Under the pieces are notes generated by a model that was not told the DNA's origin, made no database searches, and saw only the letters and a program-made list of their open reading frames with translations. A DNA stretch of 13,622 nucleotides from positions 1 through 13,622 of the forward strand of contig WFTX01000333.1 of the NCBI GenBank assembly GCA_015485235.1, in the 5' to 3' direction. The number at the start of each line of letters is the position of its first letter. The stretch's first letter is position 1. Below, piece after piece: positions 7,021 through 13,622 of the stretch. Source of the DNA: Nitrospirota bacterium (GTDB lineage: Bacteria; Nitrospirota; Thermodesulfovibrionia; Thermodesulfovibrionales; JdFR-85). The position numbers and the translations under genes were made by a program.

Positions 7021-7812
7021 TCAAAACACAACCGTCACAAGAAACAGGTAAAACAGGGGGATCACAAAGAGAAAGCCGTCCACCTTGTCGAGAATCCCGC
7101 CGTGCCCTGGTATGAGTGTGCTGGAATCCTTCACACCGGCGTCCCTCTTGAACATGGACTCCACCAGATCACCGACCATGGTAACCAGACCGATAACCGA
7201 TCCTGAAACAGCAGCCATGAAGAAGGAGAGTTTACCGACCAGGATCATTTTCATCAGGACTGCAGAAAGGCATCCACCCAGGACGGACCCAATCGCTCCT
7301 TCCACCGTCTTCTTGGGACTCATCGAGGGATAGAGCTTACGCCTGCCCAGATTCCTTCCCAAATAATAGGCAGCGCTGTCGGCACTCCAGACAACTACCG
7401 CCAGAAAGAGAATCCACTCAGGACCGGCCCTCCGCACAAGCAGGAGGACACCCATGAGGAGGGGGACGTAGAAAAAACCCGTCACCACAGGCCCCAGATC
7501 CTTCATCGCATCATCGGGAGTTCCCTTTCTGGAAAAGAGCCTTCCTGTAAAGGCAAGAAGAATGAAGAGGATGATTACGGAAAAGGAAAGCCCCGACGAC
7601 CCGAGATAAAAGGAATAATGAAGTGCCCCTGCAGAGACGGTCCCGAGGACCTTCATCGGCCCTCCCACCCCGTACATCGAGTAGAACTCCCAGAGGGCCA
7701 GACAGGTTGTCATGAACACGAAAAAGAGAAAGACCTCCTCAGGGGTCCTCATTACCAGCAGGTAGAACAGGGGAAGAAAGACTACGGCTGCGAGTTCTCT
7801 CGTCCGCTTCAT
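7021..7812 (-). CDS. cdsA: Phosphatidate cytidylyltransferase (CDP-diacylglycerol synthase)
   Basis: Integral membrane enzyme that makes CDP-diacylglycerol from phosphatidate and CTP, the branch point of phospholipid synthesis. The 263 residues hold several hydrophobic segments (about 7-21, 27-41, 75-89, 108-127, 133-150, 173-193, 195-213 and 246-262). The family signature is SMFKRDAGVKDSSTLIPGHG plus GILDKVD (219-245); the usual Asp-Arg near its end is Asp-Lys here, a conservative change. The start ATG at 7812 lies five bases after the uppS stop and lacks a good Shine-Dalgarno sequence, which points to translational coupling with uppS. uppS-cdsA-dxr-rseP is a widely conserved order. The gene ends in TGA just before a repeat-filled gap. 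Confidence 0.96.
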   Translation of the reverse strand: MKRTRELAAVVFLPLFYLLVMRTPEEVFLFFVFMTTCLALWEFYSMYGVGGPMKVLGTVSAGALHYSFYLGSSGLSFSVIILFILLAFTGRLFSRKGTPDDAMKDLGPVVTGFFYVPLLMGVLLLVRRAGPEWILFLAVVVWSADSAAYYLGRNLGRRKLYPSMSPKKTVEGAIGSVLGGCLSAVLMKMILVGKLSFFMAAVSGSVIGLVTMVGDLVESMFKRDAGVKDSSTLIPGHGGILDKVDGFLFVIPLFYLFLVTVVF

Positions 7813-7817
7813 GACAA

Positions 7818-8516
7818 TCAGGGCATCACAGCCCCGAATCTCCTTTCACGCCGCTGAAAGTCCTGTATGGCAAAAAGGAATTCCTCCTTTGTAAAGTCAG
7901 GCCAGAGGGTATCTGTAAAGTAGAGCTCCCCATAAGCCGCCTGCCAGAGCAGAAAGTTGCTCAACCTCTTTTCCCCGCTTGTCCTGATAACCAGATCCAC
8001 CGGCGGCATACCCCTTGTATCAAGGAGATTCACAAAGGTATCCTCGTCTATATCTTCAGGCCTCAGTCCGAGTTCCACAACCTTCCTCACAGCCCTGATT
8101 ATCTCATTCCTGCCACCGTAACTCAGGGCAAGGACCACCACGAGTCCCGGTGAACCTGCCGTCATCTCCTCACTCTTCCTCAGAAGCACCTGGACATCTG
8201 CAGGAAGCCTCTCAAGGTCACCTATCGCCCTGAACCCTATCCCTTCCTCAAGCAGTTCCTTTATCTCGTAAATCAGGTATTTTTTCAGGAGGTCCATCAA
8301 AGAAAAAACCTCCTCCTCAGGCCTCTGCCAGTTCTCAAGGGAGAAGGCATAAAGCGTTAGGTATCCGATTCCGATTTCATTGGCAGCCCTGATTATATCC
8401 TTGGTCCTCTCGGCACCCCTCTTGTGCCCCTCAACGCGGGGGAGACCCCTCAACTGGGCCCAGCGGCCGTTTCCATCCATGATCACGCCTACATGGCGGG
8501 GAATGCACTCGAACAT
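7818..8516 (-). CDS. uppS: Undecaprenyl diphosphate synthase (cis-prenyltransferase)
   Basis: Condenses isopentenyl diphosphate onto farnesyl diphosphate to make the C55 lipid carrier for peptidoglycan and O-antigen. The 232 residues are slightly short but within the family range. HVGVIMDGNGRWA (8-20) carries the catalytic Asp14; GHKRGAE (30-36), YLTLYAFSLENW (52-63), LSYGGRNEI (131-139) and RTSGEKRLSNF (178-188) with ELYFTDTLWPDF (197-208) are conserved substrate and metal-binding segments. The ATG at 8516 has a strong GGAGGGAGAG just upstream that overlaps the stop of the preceding gene (9-base gap), so the two genes are probably co-transcribed. The frr gene often found before uppS is not present here. 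Confidence 0.98.
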   Translation of the reverse strand: MFECIPRHVGVIMDGNGRWAQLRGLPRVEGHKRGAERTKDIIRAANEIGIGYLTLYAFSLENWQRPEEEVFSLMDLLKKYLIYEIKELLEEGIGFRAIGDLERLPADVQVLLRKSEEMTAGSPGLVVVLALSYGGRNEIIRAVRKVVELGLRPEDIDEDTFVNLLDTRGMPPVDLVIRTSGEKRLSNFLLWQAAYGELYFTDTLWPDFTKEEFLFAIQDFQRRERRFGAVMP

Positions 8517-8525
8517 CTCTCCCTC

Positions 8526-10256
8526 CTACCTCTCTGAAAGTGAGTATATCAGCAACTGTTTCACAAAGGGGTTGTCCCCCTTCAGTATATTACCTGCCTT
8601 CATACCGAGTTTGGGCTTGCTGAGTACGGCTACCTTGTCTCCAAAGACGGCATAGTCAAGCAGTTCACCTGCTATCCCGTCGATCAGAACCCGTTTCTGG
8701 ACAAGGCCGTCCCGCTCAAAGACGAAAAGGAGCCGCGAGGTCTTGTAGCCGATGGTCTTCGCCTTCTTCACTATGGGGTCCCTTGAAGGGAGTATTACCC
8801 CGTTTCTGAAGGAAGTAAACCTGTCATTGATATGCCACTTCTTGCCTTCCAGCATTATAGTGGGGGACCTGCCCTCATACTCCCTTATGAAACCTCCCAG
8901 GTCTTCTGCATCTGTCCAGAATACCATGCCGCCATCAATCACGAAGAGTCTGTTCCCACGATCAACGGCAAGGACCTTCCCGTCGGCAAGGGGTGCGAAG
9001 TCATAGATCGGACCGTCAAATCCGGCAACCCTGTCTCCCATAGTGAAGCCTTCCCTGTACAGGACCTCCTTTACAGGGCCTGAGAAGATATCCGTCCTGG
9101 AGTAGTCCTGATGATAGAGCCTCCCCTTTATTACCCGGAGGAACCCGTCAGTCTTCCAGATCTCCGTCAGTTTCCCCTCGGTCATCCGGAAAACCCGGGA
9201 TACTATGGCATCGGGGACCCTCGTCTCAGTGACTATTTCGTCCCTGTCTCTTTCCTGGCCTGTCTCTCCAACCAGTGAAGTAAGCACCAGTTCCATCCCG
9301 CCCTTGCCGTCAATATCAATCGCATCAAGCCAGACAACCATGTCTGTTGACCTGAGTTTCAAGTCTTTAAGGATCATGAGGTCAACATCATAACTGTATA
9401 TGGCAAGTTCCCCTCCTATGGTCAGGATGATCTCGGCCTTTCCATCACCATCAAGATCAGCGGCCATCAGGTGATCTGCACTGAAGGGAAGTTCATAGGT
9501 AAGGAGAGGTTCGTTCCCCTCTCCCTGCAGAAACTCAAGCCCTGCCTTCAGTTCATTAATATATGAATCAGGGATATCAACGGACCGGTTGACAAACTCC
9601 TCACCATCAACCCAGTAAAGTCTTTCAACCAGCCGGGTTTCCTCCTTTCCAGCTCTACCGCCCTCGAGCAGAAGGATAACCTTCGCACCTCTATCACGGG
9701 CCATATCCCGAAGCTCCTTCAGACTGAAGCGCTCAATCGGGGCATCAATCAGTTTGAATCTCCCCGTCCTCTTCAACTCCCTGTAATAGGCATCCCCCAG
9801 ATAGAAGTCCACTTCAGGCGACTGATAAAAGAGCATTGGTATAACAGCACCGCCAAGGCGGACCTCGTCACCGGGACGGGGGTCTCCCTTCAGTATCTTT
9901 GCAACAGCCCTCTCCTTCGCAACCTCTTCAATGGCGACGTCTCCGATCTCAACCTCCATGGTTCCCACAATCTCCCTCGTTACAGGATGGCGGAAGGGCT
10001 TCCCCGTCCTGAAGACCTTGAGCCTCATCCCCTTTCTCAGTTTGGAAAGGTCTTTCCCTGTAATGACAAGGTTCCCTTCCCTTACCTCCTCAACCTTGAG
10101 GACAAGGGACGAAAAATAGGAGAGTGTATCATCCAGAAGGGGCTTCAGGGGCGTTTCAGTCCCGGCCCTCCCCCTCAAGGGCAGAAGGCAAGCCACAAGC
10201 AGGACAAACAGACAAAGGGTTTTCCTGAGTTCAATCATCGTTCTTAAGCTGGACAT
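8526..10256 (-). CDS. Exported FG-GAP/VCBS-repeat protein, function unknown
   Basis: 576 residues. An N-terminal signal peptide is visible (basic LRK then a hydrophobic run, about 8-30, ending near GRAG), so the protein is likely periplasmic or outer-membrane associated. Residues about 50-135 form a small beta-rich domain (LVLKVEEVREGNLVITG, KGMRLKVFR, GDEVRLG) resembling FlgT C-terminal-type domains. Residues 262-330 contain the FG-GAP calcium-binding-like segments AADLDGDGKAEIIL (265-278) and DAIDIDGKGGMELVL (311-325), and the rest looks like a beta-propeller. Two starts are possible: ATG at 10256, which sits too close to GGGGAGGA, and ATG at 10238 (MIELRKT), a more usual signal-peptide start with a weak ribosome site. 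It is the first gene of the uppS block, with a divergent promoter region ahead. Link to envelope assembly is inferred from context only. Confidence 0.75.
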   Translation of the reverse strand: MSSLRTMIELRKTLCLFVLLVACLLPLRGRAGTETPLKPLLDDTLSYFSSLVLKVEEVREGNLVITGKDLSKLRKGMRLKVFRTGKPFRHPVTREIVGTMEVEIGDVAIEEVAKERAVAKILKGDPRPGDEVRLGGAVIPMLFYQSPEVDFYLGDAYYRELKRTGRFKLIDAPIERFSLKELRDMARDRGAKVILLLEGGRAGKEETRLVERLYWVDGEEFVNRSVDIPDSYINELKAGLEFLQGEGNEPLLTYELPFSADHLMAADLDGDGKAEIILTIGGELAIYSYDVDLMILKDLKLRSTDMVVWLDAIDIDGKGGMELVLTSLVGETGQERDRDEIVTETRVPDAIVSRVFRMTEGKLTEIWKTDGFLRVIKGRLYHQDYSRTDIFSGPVKEVLYREGFTMGDRVAGFDGPIYDFAPLADGKVLAVDRGNRLFVIDGGMVFWTDAEDLGGFIREYEGRSPTIMLEGKKWHINDRFTSFRNGVILPSRDPIVKKAKTIGYKTSRLLFVFERDGLVQKRVLIDGIAGELLDYAVFGDKVAVLSKPKLGMKAGNILKGDNPFVKQLLIYSLSER

Positions 10257-10361
10257 TCCTCCCCCTGTTAAAATATAATATTTTTCTTTTTAAAAAGCTA
10301 TTATATCATATCATAAAGGATTAATAAGGGTGTAGCAGGAGGGAAAGAGGAGGTATAACAG
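10257..10361. promoter_or_regulatory. AT-rich divergent promoter region between FG-GAP gene and purB
   Basis: Genes point away from each other on both sides, so promoters for both are expected here. The centre (10268-10315) is far richer in A/T than the surroundings. A consensus TATAAT occurs on the minus strand at 10305-10300 and on the plus strand at 10274-10279; -35 matches are poor for both. CTTTTTAAAAAG (10286-10297) is a perfect 12-base palindrome between them. GAGGAGG lies 8 bases before the purB ATG. No PurR-like box was recognised. Exact promoters are inference. Confidence 0.55.
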
Positions 10362-11657
10362 ATGATTGAGCGATATACCCGGGAAGAGATGGGCAGTCTC
10401 TGGACACTTGAAAACAAGTACAGCAAATGGCTTGAGGTGGAGATCGCCGTTTGTGAGGCCTGGGCTGAGGCAGGGGAGATTCCTGCTGAAGCCCTCTCCG
10501 TGATAAAGGAAAGGGCAGGCTTTGATGTCAAAAGGATCGACGAGATCGAGGCAACGGTCAAGCACGACGTAATCGCCTTTCTAACCTCTGTGGCCGAGCA
10601 TGTAGGCCCTGAGTCAAGATACATCCACAAGGGCCTTACCTCCTCTGATGTCCTCGACACCGCCCTTGCCCTCCTTTTGCGGGACGCCTCGGAGATAATA
10701 ATTTCCGACATTCACTCCCTCCTCGAAGCATTGAAGGAACAGGCCCTCCGTCACAGGAATACACCTTGTATGGGCCGGAGCCATGGTGTTCATGCCGAAC
10801 CCATGACATTCGGACTCAAGTTCGCCCTCTGGTATGAAGAGATGAAGAGGAACCTCTCCAGGATGGAGAGGGCACGGGATACAGTCTCAACAGGAAAACT
10901 CTCAGGGGCAGTAGGAACATTCTCCAACATTCCCCCGGCGATAGAAGAAAAGGTGATGAACAGGCTCGGGCTCAGGGCGGAACCTGTGGCGACCCAGGTT
11001 GTCCAGAGGGACAGACATGCCGAATACCTGACTACCCTCGCCCTGATTGCGGCAACGGTCGAGAAGATCGCCGTTGAAATAAGGCATCTTCAGAGGACTG
11101 AAGTGAGAGAGGCGGAAGAACCCTTTACTAAGGGACAGAAGGGTTCCTCTGCAATGCCCCACAAGCGGAACCCCGTAGGGTGCGAGAACCTCTCTGGTCT
11201 TGCCCGGGTGGTAAGGGCCAATGCAATAGCAGGGCTTGAGAACATAGCCCTCTGGCACGAACGGGACATCTCCCACTCCTCTGTCGAGAGGATAATCATC
11301 CCCGACAGCAGCATACTCGTTGACTACATGCTGAACCGGCTCAAAGGGATCATCAGCGGCCTTCAGGTATATCCTGAAAAGATGATGGAGAATATCGGAA
11401 GGAGTTACGGCCTCTACAACTCCCAGCAGGTCCTCCTTGCCCTTACGGAGAGGGGCCTTACCAGGGAGGATGCCTATGCACTGGTCCAGAGAAACGCCAT
11501 GAAGAGCTGGGAAGAGGGAAGGGATTTCAAAGAGCTGCTCCTCCAGGATGAAGAGCTGACCAGGCACCTTTCAGCCGAAGAGATAGGCGCCCTCTTTGAT
11601 ATGGCACCGCTACTGAAGAACATTGATTATATCTATCAGAGGGTCTTCGGAGAGTGA
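10362..11657 (+). CDS. purB: Adenylosuccinate lyase
   Basis: Cytoplasmic fumarase/aspartase-superfamily enzyme acting twice in purine synthesis: it releases fumarate from SAICAR and from adenylosuccinate. The 431 residues match the short bacterial PurB class. Substrate-binding TSSDVLDTA (93-101), catalytic His in SHGVHAEPMTFG (140-151), QRDRHAEY (215-222) and the signature GSSAMPHKRNP (261-271) with the catalytic serine loop are present, and RSYGLYNSQ (347-355) is typical of the C-terminal domain. The ATG at 10362 follows a good GAGGAGG at normal spacing. It is the only plus-strand gene and is transcribed alone as far as the window shows; the downstream neighbour is convergent. No other purine genes are nearby. 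Confidence 0.99.
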   Translation: MIERYTREEMGSLWTLENKYSKWLEVEIAVCEAWAEAGEIPAEALSVIKERAGFDVKRIDEIEATVKHDVIAFLTSVAEHVGPESRYIHKGLTSSDVLDTALALLLRDASEIIISDIHSLLEALKEQALRHRNTPCMGRSHGVHAEPMTFGLKFALWYEEMKRNLSRMERARDTVSTGKLSGAVGTFSNIPPAIEEKVMNRLGLRAEPVATQVVQRDRHAEYLTTLALIAATVEKIAVEIRHLQRTEVREAEEPFTKGQKGSSAMPHKRNPVGCENLSGLARVVRANAIAGLENIALWHERDISHSSVERIIIPDSSILVDYMLNRLKGIISGLQVYPEKMMENIGRSYGLYNSQQVLLALTERGLTREDAYALVQRNAMKSWEEGRDFKELLLQDEELTRHLSAEEIGALFDMAPLLKNIDYIYQRVFGE

Positions 11658-11928
11658 GCCTTCCAGTTGCATAAATTGTTCCCCGGAGGCAAGGGGTGGT
11701 CGATACGACTGAATGCCCTCAAGAAGCCTTCCCTGTCTGTTCAGTTGTCCCGGAATCACCTGCATTCATCTCTCTACAACCAACTCTCAGTGAGCTACTC
11801 ATCGCTGTCTCGAAGAAACAAGCGGAAAAAAGGAGACCACCTGCAGCAGAGGCCGCCGCGCTTCTCCGATCTGTAAGGAAAAAATTTTATTGCCTTAGCT
11901 CGCTGTACTTATTCATTAAAATCGCGGG
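11658..11928. other. Gap between convergent purB and DUF815 gene, repeat-bearing
   Basis: 271 bases without a supported gene. The left part (11659-11732) is one copy of a long intergenic repeat. The rest contains an open plus-strand frame running from 11696 to 11932 (78 codons) whose middle (LSELLIAVSKKQAEKRR) is mildly protein-like, but there is no ribosome site and it runs over the end of the DUF815 gene; it could be a decayed remnant or chance. AGCTCGC (11898-11904) pairs with GCGGGCT (11925-11931) with one G-U, giving a weak 7 bp stem that lacks a following T-run. No convincing terminator was found for either convergent gene. Confidence 0.5.
11659..11732 (-). repeat. Long intergenic repeat, copy B (contains GTCGTATCGAC)
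   Basis: Read on the minus strand it carries GGAAGGC (11732-11726), then GTCGTATCGAC (11709-11699), then TTTATGCAAC (11675-11666), then AAGG at its end. Copy D (12978-13047, plus strand) has the same three exact blocks in the same order: first to second block start is 23 bases in both, second to third is 34 here and 31 in D. GCCTTCC also occurs directly at both ends of this copy (11658-11664 and 11726-11732). Confidence 0.75.
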
Positions 11929-12792
11929 CTAATTACTGTCACCCTCAAGAAGGACCCTCCCCCTCAGGTCCCTCACAAACTGCTCCGCCGTCCTGCCGGA
12001 GTAGTTTCCATGGGAAAGGGCCCACCGGAGTGCATCCCTTTCCGTCTCTTCAGTCATCTCCTCCATTCCGTACTTCCTGAGATAATGTCTGACTATCTCA
12101 AGATACAGGTTCATGTCAAAGACCGTGACACCGAGCCTTATCCCGAACCTGTCACTCAGGGAGATCTTCTCCTCAATGCCCTCTGCCGGATGAATCTCAT
12201 CATCCCCTGGAGGGAGGTTTTCGCTGAACCGTTCCGGCATCAGGTGCCTCCTGTTTGAAGTGGCATAAATGAGCAGGTTTTCCGGCCTTGCCTCAAGCCC
12301 TCCCTCAAGGAGGCTCTTGAGCTTCAGGCTCTCCTCATCCCCGTCGGAAAAGGAAAGGTCATCACAGAAGAGAATGAACCTCCCCTTTTCACCTGCCACC
12401 ATTTCCTGCAGGTCATGGAGGTGGAAGAGGACATTCTTCTCCACCTCTATCATTCTCAGGGAATCAAACTCGTTAACGAGCGCCCTGACCGCCGAAGACT
12501 TTCCTGTTCCCCTTGGCCCGTATATGAGAACATCATGGGCAGGATATCCCTTCACGAACTGGAGTGTATTTCTCCTCAGGACTTCAATAAGGCCGTCGAT
12601 CCCGACCAGGTCAGAAAGCCTTGCCGGAGAGGGCCTTTTGATCTCCTTCAGGCAGAGAAGGCCTTCCCGCATTTCCGCCCTGAAGGTCCTGCATCCTCCC
12701 GAAAGGTCAGGCCGTTCAGGAGGGAGGAACCTCGCCATCAGTCTTTCAATCGACCTGTTCAAACGTCTGAGTTCTTCGGTTATCTCATTCAT
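11929..12792 (-). CDS. AAA+ ATPase, DUF815 family
   Basis: 287-residue soluble P-loop ATPase of the DUF815 family; the physiological role of this family is not established as far as I know. A short helical N-terminus (1-40) precedes the family entry GIDGLIEVLRRNTLQFVKGY (64-83). Walker A is GPRGTGKSS (92-100), Walker B FILFCDDLSF (139-148), LEARPENLLIYATSNRRHL (167-184) holds the sensor 1 region, and EEKISLSDRFG (207-217) the putative arginine finger. I start at the ATG at 12792, which has GAGG eight bases upstream; the frame is open to 12843 but the extra 17 residues look unrelated to the family. A -10-like TATAAT lies 65 bases upstream. The gene sits between two inverted copies of a long intergenic repeat and is convergent with purB. 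Confidence 0.9.
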   Translation of the reverse strand: MNEITEELRRLNRSIERLMARFLPPERPDLSGGCRTFRAEMREGLLCLKEIKRPSPARLSDLVGIDGLIEVLRRNTLQFVKGYPAHDVLIYGPRGTGKSSAVRALVNEFDSLRMIEVEKNVLFHLHDLQEMVAGEKGRFILFCDDLSFSDGDEESLKLKSLLEGGLEARPENLLIYATSNRRHLMPERFSENLPPGDDEIHPAEGIEEKISLSDRFGIRLGVTVFDMNLYLEIVRHYLRKYGMEEMTEETERDALRWALSHGNYSGRTAEQFVRDLRGRVLLEGDSN

Positions 12793-12856
12793 TACATTGA
12801 CCTCACAGTGACACAGGTTCTTACCGGCACTCCAGATAAACACCTTGCCTCAGGTA

Positions 12857-12862
12857 ATTATA
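12857..12862 (-). promoter_or_regulatory. Possible -10 box for DUF815 gene
   Basis: TATAAT on the minus strand, 65 bases before the start codon, in an AT-rich stretch. The best -35-like hexamer, TTGGAC, gives a 20-base spacer, longer than ideal; at 17 bases the match (GACACC) is poor. An 11-mer copy (12911-12921) lies about 50 bases upstream, where an activator could bind. Confidence 0.35.
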
Positions 12863-12910
12863 ACTCTTATTATGTCACTGGTGTCCAAAAAACTTGTAGA
12901 ACATGCGATA

Positions 12911-12921
12911 GTCGATGCGAC
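12911..12921 (-). repeat. GTCGYATCGAC 11-mer, copy C
   Basis: GTCGCATCGAC on the minus strand, identical to copy A (6961-6971) and 80 bases from copy D's core on the opposite strand. Confidence 0.75.
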
Positions 12922-12977
12922 AGCTGCAACAGCCAACGGTGGGTGGAAGCGAAAATCCCGATACACCCCCTTGCGTT

Positions 12978-13047
12978 GGAAGGCCCGTAAGGAGATTTTA
13001 GTCGTATCGACGCCACCTGCCGGGCCTCATTTTTATGCAACATTAAG
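12978..13047 (+). repeat. Long intergenic repeat, copy D (contains GTCGTATCGAC)
   Basis: GGAAGGC (12978-12984), GTCGTATCGAC (13001-13011) and TTTATGCAAC (13032-13041) repeat the three exact blocks of copy B in the same order with nearly equal spacing. GGCCCG (12982-12987) and CGGGCC (13020-13025) around the core could form an outer stem in this copy. D is inverted relative to B, and the two enclose the DUF815 gene. Confidence 0.75.
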
Positions 13048-13063
13048 GTTAAGGTTTAAGAAG
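13041..13063. repeat. CTTAACC-type heptamers at the 3' end of the IMPase gene
   Basis: Read on the minus strand this is CTTCTTAAACCTTAACCTTAATG, about three heptamer units. The TAA stop codon of the phosphatase gene (13049-13051) and its last two or three codons lie inside it. Confidence 0.7.
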
Positions 13064-13622
13064 ACCCACTGCCTTTGCATGTACTTCCCTGTTTGCAGCG
13101 ACAAGGAGGGAACTCCCCCTCCTCATATCAAGGGTGGTCTCTTCAACAGGGCCTCCGTCGATATCCGTTGCAACCGCTCCGGCCTCCAGTGCTATCAGGA
13201 GCCCCCCGGCATAGTCAAAACTCCTTGACGGTACGGGGTTTACAAAGAGACTTGCTGCTGAGGCGGCCACCATGCAGAGATCAAGGGCGGTGCTTCCAAG
13301 ACAGCGGGTCCTGTCCGCGCCGGAAAGGAGCGGGAGTATCCGTCCAAGGTCCCTCCCGGGATTCTGGGTCTCATAAAGGACCGCCCTGATCCTCCCGTCC
13401 TGTTGAGTCCGGATTCGTTGACCATTCCTGAACGCCCCTTCTCCCCGCACGGCCCAGAATTCATCGCCGTTAACAAGGTTCAGGACATAGCCGAGCTGAA
13501 GGTCCCGGACCGTCGCCCCTGATGATACTGCTATGGAGGTGCTGTAAAGGGGCAGTCCGGTGATCGCATTCTTGCTCCCGTCAATCGGATCAAGGACGAC
13601 CCTTGTCTTTCCACCGCCGTTC
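13049..13622 (-). CDS. Inositol-monophosphatase/FBPase-family phosphatase, 5' end cut by window
   Basis: About 191 codons are visible; the frame is open to the right edge, so the start and the first metal motif (GEE region) are outside. VVLDPIDGSKNAI, right at the visible start, is the metal-binding DPxDG(S/T) motif of the IMPase superfamily. LGSTALDLCMVAASAASLFV and RSFDYAGGLLIALEAGAVATDI are the later family blocks, with Asp in FDYAGG matching the metal-ligand Asp of the usual WDxAAG. The Tyr and the overall style recall archaeal-type IMPase/FBPase proteins, so inositol phosphatase, fructose bisphosphatase or NADP phosphatase activity are all possible. It ends LLKP followed by TAA inside a repeat, 256 bases before the DUF815 gene on the same strand. 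Confidence 0.9.
   Translation of the reverse strand, partial: NGGGKTRVVLDPIDGSKNAITGLPLYSTSIAVSSGATVRDLQLGYVLNLVNGDEFWAVRGEGAFRNGQRIRTQQDGRIRAVLYETQNPGRDLGRILPLLSGADRTRCLGSTALDLCMVAASAASLFVNPVPSRSFDYAGGLLIALEAGAVATDIDGGPVEETTLDMRRGSSLLVAANREVHAKAVGLLKP

Larger units (their letters stand above)
12793..13048. other. Repeat-rich gap upstream of the DUF815 gene
   Basis: 256 bases between two minus-strand genes. From the right: CTTAACC-type heptamers (13041-13063), long repeat copy D (12978-13047), an imperfect hairpin (12933-12979: CCAACG with CGTTGG and GGGTG with CACCC), a further 11-mer copy (12911-12921), and an AT-rich promoter-like stretch (12853-12880) facing the DUF815 gene. No gene is supported here. 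Confidence 0.7.

Noticed and set aside
10301..10711. Minus-strand frames over the purB start (136 and 84 codons)
   Set aside because: They are antisense to purB, whose signature motifs and ribosome site are clear, and their Ser-rich products match nothing I recognise.
11681..11696. CCCC-8-GGGG hairpin after purB as a rho-independent terminator
   Set aside because: The stem is only 4 bp and no T-run follows; the bases belong to long repeat copy B.
12845..13228. Plus-strand frame across the DUF815-IMPase gap
   Set aside because: It translates intergenic repeats and then runs antisense into the IMPase gene.

Overview
This 13.6 kb window looks like chromosomal housekeeping DNA from a Gram-negative, LPS-making bacterium. 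It carries a heptose-nucleotide adenylyltransferase, an RseP site-2 protease, a YbgC thioesterase and the uppS-cdsA-dxr-rseP cluster. The overall style (compact genes, moderately high GC, one-PDZ RseP, a stand-alone HldE C-terminal domain, FG-GAP exported protein) would fit a Nitrospirota/Thermodesulfovibrio-like or deltaproteobacterial-type genome. That placement is an inference from protein style only.

Layout, left to right. 1-286: non-coding or undetermined DNA with a strongly self-complementary block (13-184) downstream of mfd. 287-10256: nine genes, all on the minus strand, transcribed right to left in the order exported FG-GAP protein, uppS, cdsA, dxr, rseP, ybgC-like, rfaE2/hldE C-domain, mfd, with a 250 bp repeat-filled gap between cdsA and dxr and a 97 bp repeat-filled gap between rfaE2 and mfd. 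(Counting the named genes gives eight; no ninth gene is claimed in the cdsA-dxr gap.) 10257-10361: AT-rich divergent promoter region. 10362-11657: purB on the plus strand. 11658-11928: repeat-bearing gap. 11929-12792: DUF815-family AAA+ ATPase, minus strand. 12793-13048: second repeat-rich gap. 13049-13622: inositol-monophosphatase-family gene, minus strand, cut by the right edge.

The main block supplies the cell envelope: UppS makes the undecaprenyl carrier, Dxr the isoprenoid precursors that feed it, CdsA the CDP-diacylglycerol for phospholipids, RfaE2 the activated heptose for LPS core, and RseP the envelope-stress proteolysis. Mfd (transcription-coupled repair) closes the block.

The least ordinary content is between the genes. 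At least four short sequence modules recur in different gaps: ATTGG-type heptamers, CTTAACCTTGACC-type heptamers, a CCCGCTCCACGCTT block, and the 11-mer GTCGYATCGAC. The 11-mer occurs four times, always outside genes. Two of these copies sit in a longer (about 70 bp) repeat whose two copies are inverted and flank the DUF815 ATPase gene. The left edge holds a candidate structured RNA or inverted-repeat element that I cannot assign to a known class.
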